Assembly: GCA_945831805.1 (NCBI GenBank)
Contig: CAMADY010000015.1
Coordinates: 1-39,730, forward strand
Source: an uncultured Prevotellaceae bacterium
GTDB lineage: Bacteria; Bacteroidota; Bacteroidia; Bacteroidales; Bacteroidaceae
Length of the DNA stretch: 39,730 nt
Direction of reading: 5' to 3'
Every line of letters starts with the position of its first letter. The stretch's first letter is position 1. Under the pieces are notes generated by a model that saw nothing but the letters and a program-made list of their open reading frames with translations, was not told where the DNA came from and made no database searches. Shown in pieces: positions 1 through 7,980 of this stretch. The translations under genes and the position numbers were made by a program.

Positions 1-164
1 AGGAGCACCAGACAGAGGAAGGTGAGGCAAAGCGTGACGATGAGAACTTCTTCTACGTAGGCTGCTGGGAGTACATGGGCAACGACGACACGAAGCCAGA
101 ACTCTCCAAGGAGCCTCTCGAGTATGAAATCATCAAGGTACAAACACGTAACTACAAGAACTAA
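1..164 (+). CDS. frdA: Fumarate reductase/succinate dehydrogenase flavoprotein subunit, C-terminal end (partial)
   Basis: Only the last 53 codons are present, in frame from base 3 to a TAA at 162-164. The tail reads ENFFYVGCWEYMG and ends VQTRNYKN, the kind of C-terminus found on Bacteroidetes FrdA/SdhA flavoproteins. The assignment rests mainly on the next respiratory gene, frdB at 617. In these bacteria the order is usually cytochrome b, flavoprotein, iron-sulfur subunit, with the last two nearly adjacent. Here 452 bases holding another gene and two repeat arrays separate them. FrdA carries covalent FAD and interconverts fumarate and succinate at the inner face of the membrane. No active-site residue is visible in this fragment. 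Confidence 0.8.
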   Translation, partial: EHQTEEGEAKRDDENFFYVGCWEYMGNDDTKPELSKEPLEYEIIKVQTRNYKN

Positions 165-204
165 TATTCGGTTATTCGGTTATTCGGTTATACGGTTATA
201 CGGT
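165..204 (+). repeat. Five tandem 8-bp units (TATTCGGT/TATACGGT) after frdA
   Basis: Starting at the base after the frdA stop codon there are three copies of TATTCGGT and two of TATACGGT, followed by a decayed sixth (TGTCGG). The period is exactly 8. Rotated to TTATACGG, the unit matches 7 of 8 bases of the reverse complement of the array at 574-605, so the two arrays bracket the small gene at 213-587 in inverted orientation. Confidence 0.9.
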
Positions 205-212
205 TGTCGGCT

Positions 213-587
213 ATGATGGGACCTCATAAAAATCTGGATGTTTGGAGGAAATCAATGATTCTATGCGATGAGATATACAGAGTGTCAAAATCGTATCCAA
301 AAGATGAGTTGTTTGGACTCGTCAGCCAGATGAGAAGAGCTGCAGTTTCTATTCCTTCTAATATAGCTGAAGGTTATGGGCGCTCTACAAATGCAGAGGT
401 TATTCATTTTTTATATAATTCATTAGGTTCTTCAAACGAATTGGACACCCAGATTCTCATTTCGAAGAGTCAGAATTATTTGACAGATGAGGACTTCACG
501 AAAATTGACAACCTTAATGGGGATGTTAACAAAATGTTGCATTCGCTCATTTATAAACGTTCTCAGGTAAACACCGTAAAACCATAA
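213..587 (+). CDS. Four-helix-bundle protein (23S rRNA intervening-sequence protein family)
   Basis: The product has 124 residues. It carries the family's features: an N-terminal NLDVWRKSM helix, then LVSQMRRAAVSIPSNIAEG followed by GR, and a C-terminal segment of long amphipathic helices. This matches the IVS/four-helix-bundle family (PF05635), whose members are small, often basic, form oligomeric bundles and have no settled biochemical role; the related Avd proteins serve diversity-generating retroelements. ATG at 213 is chosen because it is the first ATG after the 5' repeat array; ATG 216 is equally possible. The last residues (TVKP) and the stop codon are encoded inside the 3' repeat array. 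It is lower in GC than frdA and frdB and interrupts their operon, which suggests a mobile or recently inserted cassette. No reverse transcriptase or template/variable repeat lies in the window. Confidence 0.85.
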   Translation: MMGPHKNLDVWRKSMILCDEIYRVSKSYPKDELFGLVSQMRRAAVSIPSNIAEGYGRSTNAEVIHFLYNSLGSSNELDTQILISKSQNYLTDEDFTKIDNLNGDVNKMLHSLIYKRSQVNTVKP

Positions 588-609
588 AACCATAAAACCA
601 TAAAACCGT
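574..609 (+). repeat. Four tandem 8-bp units (CCRTAAAA) before frdB
   Basis: Units are CCGTAAAA at 574-581 and CCATAAAA at 582-589, 590-597 and 598-605, then a broken CCGT. The array contains the stop codon of the four-helix-bundle gene and ends 7 bases before the frdB ATG. It is a near inverted counterpart of the array at 165-204 and shares its unit with the array at 10092-10123. Confidence 0.9.
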
Positions 610-616
610 TACAACA

Positions 617-1375
617 ATGGCTAAGAATATAACAGTAACAGTAAAGTTCTGGAAGCAGAACGGTCCTAAGGAAAAGGGACACTTCGATGAGGAAGTAATG
701 AAGAACGTACCAGACGATACTTCATTCCTCGAAATGCTCGACATGATGAACGAGCAGCTCATCAACAAGGGCAAGGAGCCTTTCGTATTCGACCACGACT
801 GCCGCGAGGGTATCTGCGGTATGTGCTCGCTCTACATCAACGGTACTCCACACGGCAAGACAGAGCGCGGCGCAACAACCTGCCAGCTCTATATGCGTAA
901 GTTCAACGACGGCGACGTCATCACCGTTGAGCCATGGCGCTCTGCCGGCTTCCCAGTCATCAAGGACTGTATGGTTGACCGTGGTGCGTTCGACAAGATC
1001 ATCCAGGCTGGTGGCTACACATCCATCCGTACCGGTCAGGCACAGGATGCCAACGCTATCCTCATCCCTAAGCAGAATGCCGACGAGGCAATGGACTGCG
1101 CTACATGTATCGGCTGCGGCGCTTGCGTAGCTGCATGTAAGAACGGTTCTGCAATGCTCTTCGTCAGCTCAAAGGTAAGCCAGCTGGCACTCCTTCCACA
1201 GGGACGTCCAGAGGCTGCTAAGCGCGCTAAGGCTATGATAGCACGTATGGACGAGCTGGGCTTCGGTAACTGTACCAACACCCGTGCCTGCGAGGCTGTT
1301 TGTCCTAAGAACGAGTCTATCGCAAACATCGCACGCCTGAACCGTGAGTTCATCTGTGCTAAGCTTGCTGACTAA
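617..1375 (+). CDS. frdB: Fumarate reductase/succinate dehydrogenase iron-sulfur subunit
   Basis: The product has 252 residues and passes electrons between the quinone-linked cytochrome b and the flavin of FrdA, at the cytoplasmic side of the membrane. The N-terminal plant-ferredoxin-like domain carries the [2Fe-2S] motif CREGICGMC at about residues 62-70, with a further Cys at 89. The C-terminal domain has TCIGCGACVAAC (Cys 164, 167, 170, 174), fitting the [4Fe-4S] site, and CTNTRACEAVCP (Cys 219, 225, 229), fitting the [3Fe-4S] site. Length is normal for the non-classical Bacteroidetes enzyme. The ATG at 617 follows an A-rich stretch with no Shine-Dalgarno site, usual in this phylum. It was presumably co-transcribed with frdA; whether that survives the 452-base interruption is unclear. 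Confidence 0.96.
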   Translation: MAKNITVTVKFWKQNGPKEKGHFDEEVMKNVPDDTSFLEMLDMMNEQLINKGKEPFVFDHDCREGICGMCSLYINGTPHGKTERGATTCQLYMRKFNDGDVITVEPWRSAGFPVIKDCMVDRGAFDKIIQAGGYTSIRTGQAQDANAILIPKQNADEAMDCATCIGCGACVAACKNGSAMLFVSSKVSQLALLPQGRPEAAKRAKAMIARMDELGFGNCTNTRACEAVCPKNESIANIARLNREFICAKLAD

Positions 1376-1400
1376 TACATTTATAGTAATTCGGGAATTG

Positions 1401-1431
1401 TGAATTGGGGGAAACAGCTTCCCCCGGTTCA
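1401..1431 (+). terminator. Strong hairpin after frdB, likely terminator
   Basis: Bases 1407-1413 (GGGGGAA) pair perfectly with 1419-1425 (TTCCCCC) around a 5-base loop. Pairing continues outward to 1401/1431 through two G-U pairs, for about 13 bp in all. The first T-run (1447-1453) lies 16 bases further on, so it is not a textbook intrinsic terminator, but it sits 26 bases after the frdB stop. Confidence 0.55.
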
Positions 1432-1504
1432 TGGTTCTCGTTTATGCTTTTTTCTTGCACAGACTAACTATAAACAATACACTAATGGTAAAAAGGTAAT
1501 CACA

Positions 1505-1539
1505 ACTTTCCATTTTCCTTTTTCCATTTTCAGTTTTAA
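1505..1539 (+). repeat. Five heptamer units abutting the kinase start codon
   Basis: Degenerate heptamers ACTTTCC, ATTTTCC, TTTTTCC, ATTTTCA and GTTTTAA run end to end, the last overlapping the A of the ATG at 1539. The period (7) and the pyrimidine-rich unit resemble the array inside feoB (11978-12012). Confidence 0.7.
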
Positions 1540-4412
1540 TGAAATCTCATCGTACATTATATATACTTCTGCTGGTGCTCTGCCATACGCTGATGGTGGA
1601 AGCCGTGGCGTATATGCCATTGGGCAGTGGTAGGTACGACGATAGCCATCCGCTGATATACGAGGACTCATGGACGAAGTGGCCATACTCGTTTATCAAT
1701 GAGTCTGGCGAGCCCGACGGTTTCAACGTGGAGCTCACACGAATTGTCATGGATCGCCTTGACATACCCTACAGCATACGCCTTGTCAACCAGCACAAGG
1801 TATATAACGACATGAAAAACGACAGCGTGCAGCTTACCATCGGAGTGGCTGCCAGCTATAACAGTGAGTACGGACACTTCGGAAAGGCCAAGGTCTGTTC
1901 GTTCAACAACGTGATGTTCGTACACAAATCCGATTCCACAGGAAAGATACCCCTCCACGAACTGCGCCATAGGCCGTTCGTGGTCCGCATAACGAGCAGC
2001 GCATACCATTACCTTCACGACAACGGATTTCCGGACAGTACCATGACCATCGTCGATGACATGGAGGCGGAGGTTCTCAAGGAGGCTTCCAACGGCACGC
2101 AGGGTGCCATCTGGGAGCAGATGCTCATGCGCTGGATTCTCAAGAAGTATCATCTGGAAGACCGCTATACGCTTGTTCCCGTAGATATACCTTCCTTCAA
2201 CTACACGTACATGTCGAAGGACGAGGCGCTGCTGAGCCGCATCGACAGCGTGTGCTTGGAGCTGCAGAAGGATGGAACCATCGACCTGCTGAGGGAGAAA
2301 TGGATGGACACGGGGCGTGTTAGGGACGAGGGGATACCTATCTACCTGCCGCTGATAGTGGGCGGATGCACGCTGCTGGTGGTGCTGCTTATAGTACTGC
2401 TGCGCATAAACCGCCGCTACTACACCTCCGACACGCTGAAGGATATCCGTGCGCAGATGGAGCTGGTGATTGACAGCAACAACATCAGGGTATGGGTCTA
2501 TTACCCCCTGACGCGACACTATGCGTGGATGACGAGCGACGGTAACGTGGCAGAGCTCTACAGCTCGTTCGAGTTCTCCAAGTTCTATCCCGACGACGAC
2601 TTCAACATCATACACCAGCAGGTGATGGACTTCCTCTCTGAGGACCATGATCCGGTGGTTAAGACGCTCCGCAGCTATGACCTCGACATGGAGAAGATCC
2701 TTGACGTGGAGGTGCACATGGAGGAGCTGAAGGACGAATACGGCAAGATATACCTCATCTGCGGCGTGCAGCACGACATTACGCACAGCAAGGCGCACAT
2801 CGACCGCATGCGACTGCTGCGCGAGCGCTACCTCACAGCCATGGATATAGCCTTTGCGGGCGTCATGCGCTTCGACAAGACCGGACGACTCATTGGCATC
2901 AACCAGCGCCTGTGCGTCAAGATGGGCATCTCTGACGTCGATGAGGTGATAAGCCATAACTATAACATCAAGGACTTCGGAGTCTTTGAGGGAATGGACT
3001 TTGAGAACTGTCCGAACGACTTCTCCTTCTGCGCGAAGATCAAGAATTCGGAGATGTCGTGGTACATGCCGTTTGCACACTTCTCTAACTTCAACCCCGA
3101 CCCGGAGGAGCATCCGGACTTCTACACATCGTCGGAGCGCCATTTACACGACAGCAGGATTCCGGAATACGGATACTACCATCTGCACGTCGTCAGGTCG
3201 TGCGACGGCGAGGGAAACATGCAGGGATACCTCATCTTCATCCTCGACATCACGAAGCAGACCAACAAGCACAAGCTGATTGTTGGAAAGAAGCTGCGCC
3301 GCGACCAGCTCGTCAGGGAGAACGAGACCTACCGCAAGCGTATGGCATATACCCTCATGGCCAACAAGATCTGGACTCTCAACTACGACATGGAGACGCG
3401 TGAGCTGTCTATACGCAACACTACGAACAACAAGATCATAACGTTCTCGCAGCTGCGTGTGCTGGAGCTTATAGACTCGAAGGACATGAAGAAGATATTC
3501 CGCATCTTCAGAAGGATAGAGTCCGGCGACAACAACGACATACACACCGTCGTTACCACGCTGCTGCATAACGAGGCAGGGCTCCACATATCATATTGCT
3601 TCGACATTCATCCGCTGTATGACAACAACGGACGAAAGAACTCGTACTTCGGCATCTGCCGCGACATCACCGACGAGCTGCATGCCGAGGCACAGCTGAA
3701 GAAGGAGACGGCGAAGGCTCGTGAGGCGGAGCATCTCAAGCAGATGTTCCTCAAGAATATGTCGTACTCCATACGTCAGCCTCTCATGAAAATGCAGCAG
3801 ACCATCAAGCGACTGGCAGAAGAGGCATCGCAGAAGAATGAGCAGAAACTCCTGAAGAGCATCACGGGCAATACGCAGCGACTTATAACGCTCTCGGACG
3901 ATACGCTGCTGCTGTCGCGCATAGAGGCAGGACTGCGCAAGCCGGTCTTCGAGGATGTCGATATCGTGGCTCTCTTCGACAAGGTTGTCAACCAGACCTT
4001 CAACACCTACACCAACGAGAACGTATCCTTCAAGCTGGAGAACACGTACTCCACGCTTACCTTCAAGACCGACAGGAGCATCATGGAGCGTATCGTACGT
4101 GAGGCGGTGGCACTCTCCGCACGCTATATGGGCTTCGGAAAGCTCACCGTAAGGTACATGCTGCGCAAGGATATGTTCTCCATCGTCGTGGAGGACAACG
4201 GTCAGGGCATACCGCCGTCCGTGATGCAAAACCTCTTCGAGCCGCGACTCGTGGACAGCTTCACGTCAGAGGAGCACAACTACAGGCTCTCAGGACTTGA
4301 GATGCCTATATGCAAAGCCCTTGTAAACCTCCTCGGAGGAACCATCGACATAGAGAGCGAGCCAGGCCACGGCACCTCTACATACATCATCATCCCCCAA
4401 GACGGCGAATAA
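1539..4412 (+). CDS. Membrane sensor histidine-kinase homologue lacking the catalytic histidine (pseudokinase)
   Basis: The product has 957 residues. An N-terminal signal segment is followed by a periplasmic bacterial solute-binding domain (SBP_bac_3 type; ESGEPDGFNVELTRI is its usual signature), one membrane helix at about 268-289, and about three PAS-like domains (roughly 303-420, 425-575, 605-725, each ending in a D-I-T pattern). A HisKA/HATPase_c pair comes last. The H-box reads FLKNMSYSIRQPL where active kinases have FLANMSHEIRTPL: Tyr743 replaces His and Ser744 replaces Glu. The N-box has no recognisable Asn (IVREAVALSARY) and the G2 box is degraded (GLEMPI for GLGLAI); DNGQGIP is intact. 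I infer it cannot autophosphorylate and may act as a ligand-sensing partner of the intact kinase 61 bases downstream. No response regulator lies nearby. Confidence 0.88.
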   Translation: MKSHRTLYILLLVLCHTLMVEAVAYMPLGSGRYDDSHPLIYEDSWTKWPYSFINESGEPDGFNVELTRIVMDRLDIPYSIRLVNQHKVYNDMKNDSVQLTIGVAASYNSEYGHFGKAKVCSFNNVMFVHKSDSTGKIPLHELRHRPFVVRITSSAYHYLHDNGFPDSTMTIVDDMEAEVLKEASNGTQGAIWEQMLMRWILKKYHLEDRYTLVPVDIPSFNYTYMSKDEALLSRIDSVCLELQKDGTIDLLREKWMDTGRVRDEGIPIYLPLIVGGCTLLVVLLIVLLRINRRYYTSDTLKDIRAQMELVIDSNNIRVWVYYPLTRHYAWMTSDGNVAELYSSFEFSKFYPDDDFNIIHQQVMDFLSEDHDPVVKTLRSYDLDMEKILDVEVHMEELKDEYGKIYLICGVQHDITHSKAHIDRMRLLRERYLTAMDIAFAGVMRFDKTGRLIGINQRLCVKMGISDVDEVISHNYNIKDFGVFEGMDFENCPNDFSFCAKIKNSEMSWYMPFAHFSNFNPDPEEHPDFYTSSERHLHDSRIPEYGYYHLHVVRSCDGEGNMQGYLIFILDITKQTNKHKLIVGKKLRRDQLVRENETYRKRMAYTLMANKIWTLNYDMETRELSIRNTTNNKIITFSQLRVLELIDSKDMKKIFRIFRRIESGDNNDIHTVVTTLLHNEAGLHISYCFDIHPLYDNNGRKNSYFGICRDITDELHAEAQLKKETAKAREAEHLKQMFLKNMSYSIRQPLMKMQQTIKRLAEEASQKNEQKLLKSITGNTQRLITLSDDTLLLSRIEAGLRKPVFEDVDIVALFDKVVNQTFNTYTNENVSFKLENTYSTLTFKTDRSIMERIVREAVALSARYMGFGKLTVRYMLRKDMFSIVVEDNGQGIPPSVMQNLFEPRLVDSFTSEEHNYRLSGLEMPICKALVNLLGGTIDIESEPGHGTSTYIIIPQDGE

Positions 4413-4436
4413 CATTTTTCACCAAGCGGCCACGTT

Positions 4437-4457
4437 GAAGACGGTGTTTCCGTCTTC
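4437..4457 (+). other. Hairpin between the two kinase genes
   Basis: GAAGACGG (4437-4444) pairs perfectly with CCGTCTTC (4450-4457) around TGTTT. It sits 24 bases after the stop of the first kinase homologue and 16 before the ATG of the second. There is no T-run, so it is more likely an intercistronic stability or attenuation element than a full terminator. Confidence 0.5.
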
Positions 4458-4473
4458 CCCCAAGAAAAGAACA

Positions 4474-7350
4474 ATGACCATCCATCGCTACATATCGACC
4501 CTCCTTATCGCCATCGCGCTGATGGCGACGGGCATTGCCGTGCCTGTCTGTGCACAGCAGCCGTTGCGGACAGACATACGCAGCGACGAGAACATCGAGG
4601 CGCTGATAGAGCAGGACGACATCGACCTGAAGAAGGATATAGACAGGATGCAGCCCCTCGGCATACGCTATACGAAGAAGCATCCCCTCGTCATCGTTGC
4701 CGACTGGACCTTCAAGCCCTTTGCATACGTCAACGACCGGGGAGAGCCCGACGGCTTCCAGATACAGCTCATAAAGCATATCTTCGAACGCATGCACGTG
4801 GCCCACGAGATACGCATGATGGAGTGGAAGGCTGCCAAGCGCGAGATTGCAGCAGGACATGCCCACCTCATGATAGACATCTACAAGAACGACTGCGTAC
4901 GCAATGTAGGCTACGGCAGAACGTCGCTGGCGCCATACAAGGTAGGCATCATACACAAGAAGGAGACCGAGGGAATACGCAGCATACAGCTCATCAAGCC
5001 CACCGACACCATCTATGTCAACAAGAACGACTATGCACACCTCTACCTGATGTCGTTCTTCAGGGACAAGGTGCCGTTCCACGTTATGTATATGGAGCCT
5101 ACGGAGGCTATACAGGGCGTCGTCAACGGCAAGGTGCACTACTATATGTGGGGCATGTCGTCTATCAATTCCCTTGTCAATAAGCTCGGCATTCAGGAGG
5201 AGGTATATGTTGATGGCATAGACATTCCCGACGGAAACTTCCGCTTCACCAGTTCCGACAAGCTGCTACTCCACGAGCTCGACAAGCAGTTCCTCGAATA
5301 CAGCAAGATGGACTCCTACAAGGCAATCTGCGACGAATGGCTCTCCGGAAAATACACCGGCGAGAAGTCTGGGTCGATGTTCGAGATAGTGCTCATCGTG
5401 ACCCTGCTGCTCGTCATTGTCTTCGTGGTCATCGGACTGCTACTGTACTACCGTTCCGGATACTCACGCGAGCTGAAGACGGAGTTCAAGAGCATCACGC
5501 GCATGTCCATCGACATAACCAAGTGCCATATCATAATGATGAACGTGCGCAAGATGTGGATTGACGGAATCTCTACCGACCTGCTACCCGAGGGAGGATG
5601 CTCCCTGCACGACTGGGAGGCTATGATTCATCCTGACGACATCATCAGCGTGTATGACATACGTAAGAGCGTGGACTCCGGAAATACCAACCTGCCCGTT
5701 ATAACCTTCCGCATACGCAAGTATGGCGATACGTCAGAAAACTGGCGCATGATGAAGGCCAGTGCCACCGTCAAGTCCAACCGCTACGGAAATCCGCTCT
5801 ATGTCTATCTAACACTCACGGACGAGACGGAGCGCATTCGTGAGCAGGAGTCCATCGACAGGGTGACGAACGAATTCTCCAGCATCGTGGATATACCGGA
5901 GGACGGCATGGCGTTCTACGATACCAAGGGCGTCAACGTGTCCATCAACGGTGCCATGAGGTATATCCTCGGAAGGGGCGGATCCACACGCGTTGACGAC
6001 TATATCAAGAGGACAAACCTGCAGGATACGCCGTTCATCGGAAACGGTATAACGCTGGAACGCGACATGCACGAGTGGTTCTGCACACACGTAGAGATAC
6101 CGGAGCTGAACCTGCATTCCGGAATGGAGGTGCGTATCTACAGCATCTACGACCAGCAGAAGCTGCTGAAGGGTTATATGCTCTGCGTCTATGACCATAC
6201 CGACTTCATAAAGCAGCATCAGGAGGACCTGCACATCGACCGTACCTTCGACGAGGTAAAGGAGTCCTTGAAGCGTTACCAGATGGAGCTGCGATTCGTT
6301 TTGCGCCATAACAAGATGCACACCTTCAGGTGGAGAAAGGGCTCGGACTGCCTTGAGATATCAAGAGACCTCCTCTCCTTCGACGTAAAGATGTCACTCA
6401 GCGACTTCTTCAAGCAGTTGTTGCCTGAATACAAGGAGGAACACCAGGAGATTATCTCCGACCCGGAGGGTTACTTCTCCAAACCTCACAACAACATCAT
6501 GGCGTTCAGCGGGAACGTCTATGCCCCTTCGCTGACAAAGCAGTATGCCGTCATGATGATGCCGGACTACGACAGCGACGGCAACTTCATAGGAGCCTTC
6601 GGCATACTCCGTGACATTTCACATCAGCAGAACACCCTCAATATGCTCGCGGAACAGACGGCAATGGCTGAGGACTCCAACCGTCAGAAGGCTCTCTTCC
6701 TTGCCAATATGACCCACGAACTACGTACGCCGCTCAACGCCATCAATGGCTTCGCTGAGTTGCTGAAGTTAGAATGCGAGCCAGAGGAGCGCAAGGAGTA
6801 TCTCGACATCATGATCCACAACTGCCAGCTGCTTATAGCACTCGTCGATAACATTCTGCAGCTATCTACGATGGACATGGAGGGCATCAAGCTCCACAAA
6901 ACCGATGTTGACTTCGCAAAGCTATTCCCACAGAAGGTTGAGGCGCTAAGCCACTATATCACGTCGCCTGACGTAAAGCTCATCATTGACCGTACGTGCG
7001 TATCGCTGCCACTGACCGTTGATATGGAGCACATCATGCAGGTGATGGATGCCTTCGTCAGCAATGCTGCCAAGTTCACAAAGAGAGGATACATACGTGC
7101 AGGCTACCGCTACGACGAGGGACACCTCACCGTCTATTGTCGCGACACCGGCTGCGGCATAGCCCAGAAAGACCAGCAGAACGTCTTTAAACGCTTCGTA
7201 AAGCTCAACGACTATGTGCAGGGCACCGGACTCGGTCTTGCCGTCTCCAAACTCATCGTAGAGAGCATGAACGGCACCATAGAGATATACTCACAGCCCG
7301 AAGAAGGCACCATCGTCTCATTCACCATACCTGCCACCGCCCCACAATAA
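4474..7350 (+). CDS. Membrane sensor histidine kinase with periplasmic solute-binding domain
   Basis: The product has 958 residues from the ATG at 4474. This start is preferred over an upstream in-frame TTG at 4435 because it begins a clean signal peptide ending PVCAQ. Layout matches the preceding gene: SBP_bac_3 domain with RGEPDGFQIQLIKHI, a membrane helix at about 303-326 (EIVLIVTLLLVIVFVVIG), PAS-like sensor segments, then HisKA and HATPase_c. All catalytic boxes are present: H-box FLANMTHELRTPLNAI with His748, N-box FVSNAAKFT, G1 DTGCGIA and G2 GTGLGLAVSK. It should bind a small ligand in the periplasm and autophosphorylate, but no receiver domain is fused and no response regulator gene is in the window. 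The tandem with the His-less homologue looks like a duplication followed by loss of catalysis in the first copy. Confidence 0.92.
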   Translation: MTIHRYISTLLIAIALMATGIAVPVCAQQPLRTDIRSDENIEALIEQDDIDLKKDIDRMQPLGIRYTKKHPLVIVADWTFKPFAYVNDRGEPDGFQIQLIKHIFERMHVAHEIRMMEWKAAKREIAAGHAHLMIDIYKNDCVRNVGYGRTSLAPYKVGIIHKKETEGIRSIQLIKPTDTIYVNKNDYAHLYLMSFFRDKVPFHVMYMEPTEAIQGVVNGKVHYYMWGMSSINSLVNKLGIQEEVYVDGIDIPDGNFRFTSSDKLLLHELDKQFLEYSKMDSYKAICDEWLSGKYTGEKSGSMFEIVLIVTLLLVIVFVVIGLLLYYRSGYSRELKTEFKSITRMSIDITKCHIIMMNVRKMWIDGISTDLLPEGGCSLHDWEAMIHPDDIISVYDIRKSVDSGNTNLPVITFRIRKYGDTSENWRMMKASATVKSNRYGNPLYVYLTLTDETERIREQESIDRVTNEFSSIVDIPEDGMAFYDTKGVNVSINGAMRYILGRGGSTRVDDYIKRTNLQDTPFIGNGITLERDMHEWFCTHVEIPELNLHSGMEVRIYSIYDQQKLLKGYMLCVYDHTDFIKQHQEDLHIDRTFDEVKESLKRYQMELRFVLRHNKMHTFRWRKGSDCLEISRDLLSFDVKMSLSDFFKQLLPEYKEEHQEIISDPEGYFSKPHNNIMAFSGNVYAPSLTKQYAVMMMPDYDSDGNFIGAFGILRDISHQQNTLNMLAEQTAMAEDSNRQKALFLANMTHELRTPLNAINGFAELLKLECEPEERKEYLDIMIHNCQLLIALVDNILQLSTMDMEGIKLHKTDVDFAKLFPQKVEALSHYITSPDVKLIIDRTCVSLPLTVDMEHIMQVMDAFVSNAAKFTKRGYIRAGYRYDEGHLTVYCRDTGCGIAQKDQQNVFKRFVKLNDYVQGTGLGLAVSKLIVESMNGTIEIYSQPEEGTIVSFTIPATAPQ

Positions 7351-7393
7351 CCCTCCCCATTCGCCAAAATCAACAAAACAATAAACTATAACA

Positions 7394-7855
7394 ATGCTTA
7401 CAATCACATCATTCGAAGACTTCGCACAGTACGAAGGCCAGGTGCTCGGCACCTCTGACTACGTAGAGCTCACACAGGAGCGCATCAACCTCTTTGCAGA
7501 CGCAACCCTCGACCACCAGTGGATCCACGTTGACGAGGAAAAGGCAAAGACAGAGAGCCCTTTCGGCACTACCATCGCACACGGCTACCTCACACTCTCC
7601 GTACTCCCACACCTCTGGGGACAGATCGTTGACGTGCAGAACGTGCAGCGTCTCATCAACTACGGCATCGACAAGATGAAGTTCGGTCAGCCAGTACTCT
7701 CCGGCCAGTCCCTCAACCTCACCACTACCCTCCAGTCCATCCAGAACCTCCGTGGCGCAGTAAAGACTGAGGTAAAGTTCGTCATGAACGTCAAGGAGAC
7801 AGGCAAGAAAGCCATAGAAGGCATAGCCATCTTCATCTATTACTTCAATAACTAA
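7394..7855 (+). CDS. MaoC-like (R)-specific enoyl-CoA hydratase/dehydratase
   Basis: The product has 153 residues and fits a single hot-dog fold. The hydratase-2 signature is visible as TLDHQWIHVDEEKAK followed by SPFGTTIAHGYLTLS, with the expected Asp-His pair (DHQWIH) and the conserved AHG turn. Family members hydrate or dehydrate acyl-CoA thioesters at the 3-position in the cytoplasm. The physiological substrate is not evident here: there is no polyhydroxyalkanoate or beta-oxidation gene nearby. The start at 7394 follows an A-rich leader, 43 bases after the kinase stop. It may be co-transcribed with the kinases, but nothing suggests a functional link. Confidence 0.9.
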   Translation: MLTITSFEDFAQYEGQVLGTSDYVELTQERINLFADATLDHQWIHVDEEKAKTESPFGTTIAHGYLTLSVLPHLWGQIVDVQNVQRLINYGIDKMKFGQPVLSGQSLNLTTTLQSIQNLRGAVKTEVKFVMNVKETGKKAIEGIAIFIYYFNN

Positions 7856-7882
7856 ATAAGCCCCCTTCCCGCCCTTTGGGCA

Positions 7883-7949
7883 CCCTCCCCCGGGTGGGAG
7901 GGATTAATATGGGGAGGCAGCCACTGTTCCGTGCGGTTTTTTCGCACGG
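7883..7949 (+). other. Two GC-rich hairpins between the MaoC-like gene and the GH43 gene
   Basis: CCCTCCC (7883-7889) pairs with GGGAGGG (7896-7902). CCGTGCG (7929-7935) pairs with CGCACGG (7943-7949) around a GTTTTTT loop. The C/G-rich first palindrome resembles the REP-like elements near 22375 and 22592. One or both may end the upstream transcript or protect the downstream one; no U-run follows either stem. Confidence 0.5.
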
Positions 7950-7980
7950 CATCTTCAATCCTTCAACCCTAACCCCCACA

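Noticed and set aside
213..587. Diversity-generating retroelement accessory (Avd) gene
   Set aside because: The protein shares the four-helix-bundle fold class, but no reverse transcriptase, template repeat or variable repeat is found nearby.
1668..3143. Long open frame (491 codons) on the minus strand opposite the first kinase gene
   Set aside because: It is antisense to a clear multi-domain protein, is rich in Val, His, Leu and Arg as expected of a shadow of GC-rich codons, and has no recognisable domain.
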